Made by a program: the position numbers and the translations under genes. Source: Misgurnus anguillicaudatus (lineage: Eukaryota; Chordata; Actinopteri; Cypriniformes; Cobitidae). From it: a stretch of 64,000 nt of DNA. This document shows, in pieces, positions 56,226-64,000 of this stretch (its first letter is position 1; every line of letters starts with the position of its first letter). The stretch lies in the NCBI RefSeq assembly GCF_027580225.2, contig NC_073354.2, positions 9,958,001 to 10,022,000 of the forward strand, read 5' to 3'. The notes under the pieces are model-generated. The model was not told the origin of the DNA. It saw only the letters and a list, made by a program, of their open reading frames with translations, and did no database searches.

Positions 56226-56925
56226 AAATCTTAATGTTTGTTGGTGAGCACTTCTCCTTTGGCGAGATAATCCATCCACCTCACAGGTGTGGCATATCAA
56301 GATACAAATTAGACAGCATGATTATTGCACAGGTGTGCCTTAGGCTGGCCACAATAAAAGGCCACTCTAAAATGTGCAGTTTTATCACACAGCACAATGC
56401 CACAGATGTCGCAAGTTTTGAGGGAGTGTGCAATTGTCATGCTGACTGTAGGAATGTTAACCAGAGCGGTTGCCCGTGAATTGAAAATTAATTTCTCTAC
56501 CATAAGCCGTCTCCAAAAGCTTTTCAGAGAATTTGGCAGTACATCCAACCTGTCTCACAACTGCAAGCCACGTGTAACCACACCTGCCCAGGACCTCCAC
56601 ATTCAGCATCTTCCCCTCCAAGATCGTCTGAGACCAGTCGGTTTGCATAACCAAAGAATTTCGACACAAACTGTCAGAAACCATCTTAGCAAAGCTCATC
56701 TGCATGCAGCAGATTCTGGACTGTTTTGTTGTCGTAACTGATTTGAGTGGACAAATGCTTACATTCGATGGCATCTGGCACTTTGGAGAGATGTTCTCTT
56801 CATGGATGAATCCCGATTTTTACTTTACATGGCAGATGCCGTGTATGGCGTGGTGTGCATGAGCGGTTTGCTGATGTCCACGTTGTGGATCAAGTGGCCC
56901 ATGGTGGCAGTGGGGTTATGTTAAA
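56226..56925 (+). pseudogene. Tc1-like transposase, 3'-truncated
   Basis: A 5' leader (tccacctcacaggtgtggca to ggccactctaaaatgtgcag) precedes the ATG at 56397. The frame shows the paired DNA-binding domain: LTRAVARELKINFSTISRLQ and RVTTPAQDLHI..HLPLQDRL, then HNQRISTQTVRNHLSKAHL. After a frameshift WRDVLFMDES holds the first catalytic Asp (56805), followed by ERFADVHVVDQVAHGGSGVM. The copy then stops; the second Asp, the Glu and the right TIR are absent. It is a different Tc1 family from the one at 25090. Confidence 0.85.
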
Positions 56926-57149
56926 GACAACGAACACAGGTGCAGTTGTGGACTGTGCTAGGCCTAATAATGTTGCAGTCAGAAATCAGTTATATAAGAA
57001 TAATGCAATTGAAGTAAACTTATTTAGGCACTTGCAGGTAGTTTCTCTGAAGGACTTTCATCTCAAAGGATTTTTTTTACTGTCCTGTGCAATAAAGATT
57101 AATGGCTTTCAGAAACAGTTGCACTTTATAACCTTTTGATGTAGAACTT
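56926..57149. other. No gene seen
   Basis: Short AT-rich linker between the truncated Tc1 and a LINE end. Confidence 0.4.
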
Positions 57150-58740
57150 AGGTGTTCCGGTTAAGAGTGCATACTTGATCTAAGAAGTATGATCACAAAA
57201 GCTCAAATCTTTACACTGGCTACTGGTTAAATATCGTATACATGATTAATTTACCCTGGAATGAGTTACCCAACAATGTTCGAGAATCAGACACAGTCGA
57301 TCAATTTAACTCTGAACTAAAGACATATCTCTTTAACAAAGCATTCACATAAGTTGTCTAGTAAATATACTTATGCCGCAATAGTTAGCTTGTCTAGAAC
57401 CGAGCAGACATTCATCTATTATACTTTATGGCACTTGCATTATACTGTATTTAAATAACCCCTACACTAATAGGACACTGAGACTAACAGACCCAGTTCC
57501 TGCTGCCGTAAAGCTTTTCAAACCACTGATCTACTCTGCCGTCCAAAGCGAAAGCGCAGTAACTACACGCTTGGTCAAAATGGAGTTAAGGCTTGAAACG
57601 AGCTTTATGACATGTGTTCTGTCTTATGACAAAGTCTCTTAGTTAAATTTTGTCCCGTTTCAGAGAAATGAGGGTGTCAAAATTGCAGTAACTACAAAAT
57701 CCATGCTAATACCAAGGCAAACCGCAGTAAGTGACGTTACTGCGTTCTGGCTTTGTTTCCCCGGCTTTGACACCGCAGATACTGCAGATACTGCGGTTTT
57801 CCCGATCGTAACACACAACAACAAACCAACCATGGCACAATGTCGCGTCCAAATGATGATTGAACTCGCGTTAAAACGCAAATAAACAAATACGGGTAAG
57901 GAAGATAGCAAGATAATAACTCATACATAGGCAAATTACAGCTTTATAAGTAGTTAACTAGCCAGCTGCTAGCAAGTTTTGACCTACCTGTGCTCGTCCA
58001 TTGAAGGCAATATCCTCCGACAATAATAATATAATCCGATTCAGTCGCATTGGTGTTTGTTGATTCGAACATCTCTCCACTTTTTAGGCAGCTAATCCAA
58101 TTGTATTGACAGGGGTTACTCCTGTGTTTGATAAGAGTCTGGTAAAGTTATATTGTTAGGCAAAGTTGACGAGCGCAGCCGGGGCCGGCAGAAAGCACGC
58201 TAGGTGAAAAAGTACACTTCCATAATAAGTGCTCTTTTTCCACGAACTAATTTTGTAGGCTACTTAATATTAAAACATTTTGTTTAGTACTTCTTAAGCT
58301 ATAATCTTAAGAATATCTAAGTTTACATAACTGTGCTACTTTGAGACAACATGAAAATTAACTAAAATGGGCATACTGTTAGTTACAATAATGTCTTTGG
58401 GACAAACATGTTCTTCTATTTTTAACTTGTGTTAATTTTTAACTACTGTTTTTAAAGCAAACCTCGTATAATTTAAATTAATAAATAAAAATAAATAAAA
58501 TGAGTAAAATACTCTTTGTGGTAAAAGGAGCATTTTTAGCATTCACAACATACTGGCCTCCCACCATCAGCCGATGCCTGACCAATGACCACTACCCTTT
58601 ATTTCATTTTTTTAATTCTCAATAAATCTGTTTAATCTTAGCTGCTGTACTTTGCTAATTGGTTGTGTTATGATTTCTGTTTTCTCCTGTTTTTATTAAT
58701 GTAAAGCTGCTTTGAAACAATTAAACAATTGCAGCCAAAA
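57150..58740 (+). mobile_element. LINE 3' end, split by a 1.0-kb insert
   Basis: The ORF2 C-terminus reads LPWNELPNNVRESDTVDQFN then ELKTYLFNKAFT and a stop (57351). The 3' untranslated region (tatgccgcaatagttagctt, gatctact) is interrupted at 57536 and resumes at 58551 (tactggcctcccaccatcag) to the tail gtaaagctgctttgaaacaa (58703). The uninterrupted version of the junction is present at 32070-32090. Confidence 0.75.
57536..58550. mobile_element. Unclassified 1015-bp insertion in the LINE 3' region
   Basis: tact occurs on both sides (57532-57535, 58551-58554), consistent with a 4-base target duplication. The ends (ctgccgtcc, ttcacaaca) are not obvious inverted repeats. gcagtaactac recurs inside (57555 and 57683), with the palindromic cagtaagtgacgttactg at 57724 and a cagatactg pair near 57775. 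I do not recognise the family. Confidence 0.55.
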
Positions 58741-59055
58741 GAAAATATAAATATCGATTTTTGATCAAAATTGAGGTTTTCATAAAAATACGTACAGTAA
58801 GCCTTCATTCAGCAATCCCAATGCTCCAAATAGTCATTAAATACCTAAAATGATCTTTATTTGTAGGTTTTCTAAAAGATGTACCCTCCTAAATGCTTAA
58901 CCTATACAAAGATGTGTGTCTGTCCACATGCACGTCTGATAATTTGGTTTCGGGTTTAAAACATGCAGGAATTAGAAAATGCAGGACTTTGCTTGATGTT
59001 AAAATAGTTATTAAGAGAGATAAAGTTTGGGACCTGATTGATGTTAAAAGAGTTA
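58741..59055. other. No gene seen
   Basis: AT-rich flank between the LINE tail and the TTAA MITE. Confidence 0.4.
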
Positions 59056-59059
59056 TTAA

Positions 59060-59599
59060 CTCTTTCCCCGCCATTGACGAGTGATCTTGTCAATTAAGAG
59101 AAAACATTAGCATAAAAATTGTTCCTGATGAATTTTTATGTTAATCTGCAATTATCCAGAATGGCGCACTTACCCAATTTATGAAAAAAACTGAAGCCAA
59201 AACATTATTCCTGGACAGGGATTAGGCTAGTCCTAGAATTGAATAAATGTAAGAGCTGTCCAAACTGAAAACAACTTGCACTATTATCAGTGCCCTTTGT
59301 TTTGCCTCAAAATGCACACAAGTAATGTTTTTAGCAAGGCATGTTTGTTAAAACTAGTTATATTTCCTAATTAAACTAAGGCCTAGTCCTTGCTATAGAT
59401 AAGATAAAAATATTTTTTTCCCGTTTTGTTTGTTTGTTTGTTTGTTTGAAAGCAGAGGGTCTGTTCTTTCATTTGACATAATTGTATGTTTATATATTTT
59501 TAGAAGAAAATTTTCCTGGAAGGCATTTTGTGAAACTTTTGTGAAAATCACAAAAATGCTGGCGGGCAACTTTTCAAAAAATAGCTGGCAGGGAATGAG
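59060..59599. mobile_element. TTAA MITE (family M3), copy 3, with an M2 MITE inside
   Basis: ctctttccccgccattgacg at 59060 to ctggcagggaatgag at 59599, with TTAA on both sides (59056-59059, 59600-59603). Its middle is replaced by other sequence including an M2 copy (ctggacagggattaggctag, 59211, to aaggcctagtccttgc, about 59397). A (tttg)n run lies at 59428-59448. Confidence 0.8.
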
Positions 59600-59827
59600 T
59601 TAAGAGGGATAAGACATAAAAAATTATCTTTCTCGTGCTGACTGACAGATCCGCACTATGCACAGATGTGCCAGGCCTGATATATAAATTTAGACATCTA
59701 CACTGAAAAATATCTATTTTGACAAAAATTCACACAGATATAATCTGTTATGTCTTAAGTGAATGATTGGTTAACTGTTGGAAAAAACATGTGATTTGGA
59801 ACATTATATTAGATCCTTGCATTACAG

Positions 59828-60095
59828 AAGATCAGTGGTCACCAACCCTGTTCCTGGAGATCTACTTTCCTGTAGAGTTTACTTCCAACCCCAATCTAAC
59901 ACACCTGAACCCACTAATCAAACTACTCATCTAATGTTGAGTTTTAGAACAGTTTTTTGTCACAAATTTTCTTTGGGGGGCCGCGAAGGAATGAACCGTA
60001 CACAAGGGGGGCCGCACGCTGAAAAAGTTTGGGAACCACTGATCTAAAGTATGCAGGAGGGTAGATCTCAAGGACCACTGCAGTAGATCTTAAAG
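59828..60095. mobile_element. Dispersed repeat with hAT-like terminus
   Basis: gatcagtggtcaccaaccct at 59830 starts a common fish repeat that closes with aaggaccactgcagtagatc near 60070. Within it, ggggggccgcgaaggaatga and tttgggaaccactgatct (to 60046) form the end of a second element of the 'cagtggttcccaaac' hAT type. Confidence 0.5.
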
Positions 60096-61440
60096 CTTTC
60101 TGTCTCTGTTAATCAAAAAATGTAAATTTTAAATTTTATTAACTTCAAACATGTGTAGCTTTGTAATGTTTTGTCAGATTCCAACAAATCATACATTGTT
60201 TCAAGGGTTTTGTTTTTATAAAGAATGTCAAAATGTAAATAGCTCATTTTTGAAAATGTGCTGATTCTGACTCATTTTGCCAACACAGGTCATATATACT
60301 GTATATGTATTTAGAGTATAAGAGGTGGTTCACTTTCGCATCTAAAACCATGAAAACATGACCTTCCCCTTTCCTCATTCTTTCCAACGCACTTTCCTAT
60401 GCGGCATTCTGAAAAGTTGAAGCATTTTCACCGAGTGCACCGTGCCACATGCTTCATAATGGTAAGACTTATTATTTTGACTGATTGTGATGTTAAGTGC
60501 AGTTAATAGATTATTTGCCAAGACATACAATACGTTTTAACATTTTATTCTTATTACGCGAGCATTTCCATTTTTCATTTCATCTAACAGCAAATCTAAT
60601 TGGTAATCTTAAAATATACCTATAATGGAAATGTGAAATCATTTACTGCAAGAGATGATATTTTTATATGTAGAGAAAGATGAACAATGATTTTAATGGG
60701 ATTACTAAAAAATAATGTACTGCTGTGCATCTACACAGCAGTTCTTCATTCACTTGCAGATGAACGAAGTCAGTCTCAGATTTAGGTTTTGCAAATGTCA
60801 GTTGTCCTGCTGCTCTCTAAGAAAAAGCACTCAGCAAGAGCAAATGTCAATTTCTGAATACCTACCTCAATACCCTCTCCTAGAACTGAGATCAAGTTTT
60901 GGAAAGTTTAAAAGAGGAGACTAAAAATAAATGCCAAGCTTGAGGAAGGTCTTTGTGAGATTTCAAAGCTTTTTCAATGCTGAATTGTTCATCAAAGGCA
61001 GTCCTATTTGCTCTGTGGGCTTCCTCAGGTTATAAATGTCTTCAGCATTATGGGTCTGTTTCAATGCTGTGTAGTATTACAAGCTGCATGCAATGATTGG
61101 AAGGTTTCAGGTTTGTTTTCGTTCACATTTTCATTTTTAATCAATCATGATGAGCATATTAAAATGTGTTTTTATTTGTAAAGAGAACAGATAAACAGAG
61201 ATTATGTCACTTTAAATGTTCAACATTACATGAAGCAAGAGCAGAGGCAGTAAAACACGTGACCTTTGTGACTGAACAGGAAAATATGAAGATAACGAAT
61301 AAAAAAATGCAACTGTGATTAAAATTTGAAGCAACATGCTCAAGCCTTTCTGTCACAGTACTGTATCTGAAATCTTTCTCCCAATATGAATGGCTACAAA
61401 CTTCTTAAATCAGTTTTAAATTTGTTCTGGAGGCTCTTCT
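60096..61440. other. Repeat-poor sequence, no gene seen
   Basis: No transposon signature. A possible acceptor (cattcacttgcag, 60764) followed by an open stretch near 60765-60924 does not resemble a known domain. Confidence 0.35.
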
Positions 61441-61444
61441 ATTA

Positions 61445-61640
61445 CAGTGTTTCACTTAAAAAAATGATTCATTGAATTTAATCAATTTTTTTAAGGTAAG
61501 TGGTTGCAATCAATTTATTTAAGCTACATTTAAACAAAAGTTTTATATTTCATTTTACGTCACTAATCTTTTTTGTTTAAATGTAGCTTAAATAAATTGA
61601 TTGCATATTGTGTATAGTGTGTTAACCCTTATGTGTTGTA
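61445..61640. mobile_element. Hairpin MITE with 34-bp perfect arms
   Basis: gcaatcaatttatttaagct.. (61506-61539) is exactly complementary to ..agcttaaataaattgattgc (61571-61604), with a 31-base loop. Outside the arms, aaaaaatgattcattgaatt and taatcaatttttttaaggta suggest further subrepeats of a fish MITE. Confidence 0.85.
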
Positions 61641-62300
61641 GGGGCCTTTTTTTGCCTTACATTTGGCCACAACTTTCTCTGTGTTTCAGTAAATTGAATG
61701 CTTTTTGGTGACAAATCTTATATTTACATATTTTAAGAAAATGTTTTGACATTTTTCAAAAACTCAGCAATACACCTTGAGCAAATTTACTACCCTGTTG
61801 TGTTGTTAGTGGACAAAAAGGCCTCTAAATTAAACTGCTGTATCAGATGAATATTTATTTCAAAGATTTTTGCATATATCTGTTAATCAACCTCAGTACT
61901 GATCAAAACTACCAAATTTTTACAAAAATCCCATGATTTTAACTCTTTCAGTGCCAAGTTCATAAGTGGTGTCACTGATTTGGGGGAAAACACACAACAT
62001 GACAGATTTTCAGTACAATAAGTGATTTTGGACTGGATTTCTTTTACCGTTTTCACAGTCTTTTCACAGATTAGTAAAAACATTGGATTTGATGCATTTT
62101 CAGTTTTTGTGCAGCATCAGATTTTATTTTTTCTCCCTCATTTATGTTCCATGGCCGTTTTTGCCCCATTGACATCCATTATAACAACATTTTTTGATTG
62201 CAGAGACATGACACCATATAATCATGCATTCTTGATTGTTGGTGCTTTTTCCTTTTACAAAGAGGTACAATTTGTCATTTTCTGGCTTGTACATTGAGTA
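61641..62300. other. No gene seen
   Basis: Plus- and minus-strand frames here are short and without domains. Confidence 0.4.
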
Positions 62301-62560
62301 AAACAGCATATTGTGTGTTTGTGTGTACCTTGTAATTATCACATTGTGAGGGGACATTTTGAGCTCCCCATGAGGATACAAGCTTATAAATCAAACAGAA
62401 TGATGTTTCTTGAAAATGTGAAGTAGGATAAAGGTTTCTGTGATGGTTGGGGTTAGGGTTTGGGTAAGGGAAAAGAAAAGAATATACAGTTTATACAGTG
62501 TGGGTGTGTGTGTGTGTGTGTGTGTGTACAGTAGGGTTAAGGTTAGTATTGAGAAGGACC
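62301..62560. repeat. Dispersed repeat with (GT)n
   Basis: cacattgtgaggggacattt and gagctccccatgaggataca followed by ggttagggtttgggtaaggg and a (GT)11-type tract near 62503-62527. The combination of a 'gtccccatgagg' block with GT repeats recurs in fish genomes. Confidence 0.55.
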
Positions 62561-63218
62561 TTCCTTGTGCACCAGTTGCTGCTGCACTGGTAAGAGAGAT
62601 TCAGTCTCATGTAGCAGTCTCCTATATCGTGAAAATAACGTGTGTGGTTTATAGGAGATGCCAGGTTGTATAAATGATTCTCTCCATAGCTTTTTTAATA
62701 TCTTTGCACTCAGATCTTTTATCATGTCACTCCATTAATGTCCATGGGCCACAGAGACAGTTGTGTTTAATGTTTACCGTACAACTGTCAGAAGGCTTGT
62801 GGGAATAAATAAATAAAAATAATAACAACATTTTTTATGGAGGACAGAGGCTGGATAACAGGTGCAAATTAACTTCTCCACACTGGAGATAACAAAGACT
62901 ACAAAAGGTCTCCATTTGGGAATTCTTGTCTGATTATACAATAAAAAATGACGACTTCTAGTTCATCTGAATAGCTGTCTGCAACAAAAAAAGTGTTATT
63001 TATGTGTCAGTTTAATCAGATCTGTCATTATTTTCTACTAAAGTCTGTTTTTCACTTCTCTTATGGGGGTCCCAGATTCCCCCAGTTCCCTCTCATTATA
63101 AGCACGACACTTAATGTTTGCCTCACCGCATTTTTTTTTTCAGTTTAATTTTCTGTCTGTAGTTCTTCAACATGGCCGACATACATCTTCTGTATGATCT
63201 TCTGAATTAAATCAATAA
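62561..63218. other. No gene seen
   Basis: No recognised feature apart from a T-run at 63132. Confidence 0.4.
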
Positions 63219-63456
63219 GGGGCAGTTTCCTGGACAGGGTTTATCTTAGTCCCAGACTAAAAACCATGTCTGAGGTGCTTTAATTTCAAAACACCTTGCA
63301 CTGACATGTTTTAACATATATCAGTAACATTGTTTTGTCTCAAGATGCACATCAGTATAGTTTTTGTGATGTTTATTTGTGAAAACTACTTAAATGTCCT
63401 AAAATAACAAGGCGTTGTCCTGGATTAATCTAAACCATTTCCGGGAAACCGCTCCT
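63219..63456. mobile_element. Family M2 MITE, full copy
   Basis: ggggcagtttcctggacagg at 63219 and atttccgggaaaccgctcct to 63456 are inverted ends. Interior cagactaaaaaccatg and gttttgtctcaagatgcaca are shared with the copies at 51698 and 59211. Confidence 0.75.
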
Positions 63457-63701
63457 ACACTCTAAAAATGGCTGAGTTATTTTTAACCCATAATGGGTCA
63501 ATATTGGACAATGCTGGTTTAAAATTGACCCAATGCTGTTTTTTTAACCCAACTGCTGGGTTATTAAACCCCATGGTTGCATACCAACAAACCAGCATTG
63601 GGTCATTTTTGACCCAGCATGGGTTAATTTTTAACCCAGCAGTGTTCTGTCCAAAATTTACCCATTATGGGTCAAAAATAACCCAGCCATTTTTAGAGTG
63701 T
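63457..63701. mobile_element. Palindromic tgggtt/aaccca MITE
   Basis: acactctaaaaatggctgag at 63457 and ccagccatttttagagtgt ending at 63701 are inverted. Inside, tgggtcaat, aacccagc and gacccagc half-sites repeat in both orientations. It begins on the base after the M2 copy ends. Confidence 0.85.
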
Positions 63702-64000
63702 TGTTTCAGTTGTTGGTATGTTTGTATCGTATGTATATGTTATTGTGTGAACTTCTAATTAGAGAGATTTGTTGTACAGACAATAACAAAATTTAATCTA
63801 ATCTATTAGATTGTATTATATTGTATTCTATTCTAACAAACTAGCTGAGACAGTTAAATTATCAAATACAAGTTAAAAAACTGTATGTTGTGTCATCTTA
63901 TAAATTTAATTAAAATAACTGAATCGTGAAATCATTTTCTAAATTCCTCTACATTTTTACTTTTGTGTTCAACTCCTTAAAAACTTTATTCATTCATTCT
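63702..64000. other. No gene seen
   Basis: AT-rich end of the window. Confidence 0.4.

Noticed and set aside
60715..60924. Possible terminal exon after a pyrimidine-AG
   Set aside because: The peptide has no recognisable domain and the polypyrimidine tract is weak.

Overview
The window looks like teleost fish DNA, most likely from a cyprinid (carp, goldfish or zebrafish relative). It is AT-rich, has no bacterial-style gene packing, and has vertebrate microsatellites (GT/CA). It is saturated with fish-type transposable elements: L2-like LINEs with a 'ttggataaa(a)gcgtctgcta' 3' tail, Tc1/mariner, hAT, THAP-domain transposons, DIRS/Ngaro-like tyrosine-recombinase elements, Gypsy, a tRNA-derived SINE and many MITEs. 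No complete host protein gene can be supported. The best host-gene candidate is one short first exon (ATG at 18097 or 18124, signal-peptide-like, phase-1 GTAAGT donor at 18167) with a TATA motif and inverted CCAAT box upstream. It lies in one of the few repeat-poor stretches (17.06-19.13 kb).

Layout. 0-10.3 kb: LINE 3' end; foldback MITE; a rearranged DIRS/Ngaro element (0.64-3.17 kb) with a long-TIR MITE inside it; two more copies of that MITE at 4.3 and 6.0 kb, one split by a THAP transposon; a nested hAT complex at 8.0-9.8 kb in which a second THAP element splits a BED zinc finger; a minus-strand LINE end. 12-17 kb: short tandem and MITE-like repeats, then a MITE containing a dimeric 169-bp satellite that itself sits in another MITE. 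19-26 kb: abutting MITEs, a 4-kb nest (outer MITE holding a TTAA MITE, a 1.4-kb hAT, a SINE and another MITE), and a Tc1/mariner pseudogene with DD36E spacing. 27.5-29.8 kb: 220-bp tandem duplication and an LTR-like unit with a ~79-bp minisatellite. 31.8-35.3 kb: LINEs, and a TTAA MITE holding a Gypsy-type solo LTR with 5-bp target duplication. 36.2-38.8 kb: dispersed repeat split by a 1.36-kb hAT.

40-46.7 kb: remnants of two different minus-strand Gypsy elements (one with LTR edge, tRNA-Lys-like primer site, gag, protease and start of RT; one with RT fused to the integrase C-terminus across a perfect 25-bp hairpin), a LINE end, and a DIRS/Ngaro RT-RNase H remnant. 47.5-53.2 kb: MITEs and a 128-bp repeat present twice. 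53.2-58.7 kb: a LINE RT split by a hAT MITE with 8-bp duplication, a truncated Tc1, and a LINE 3' end split by an unclassified 1.0-kb insert. 59-64 kb: third TTAA MITE, hairpin MITEs, microsatellite.

The genes here do not form a pathway. The biology is a layered record of insertions, with several target duplications readable directly, and essentially all coding remnants are broken. Family names rest on motifs recognised by eye, not on database searches.
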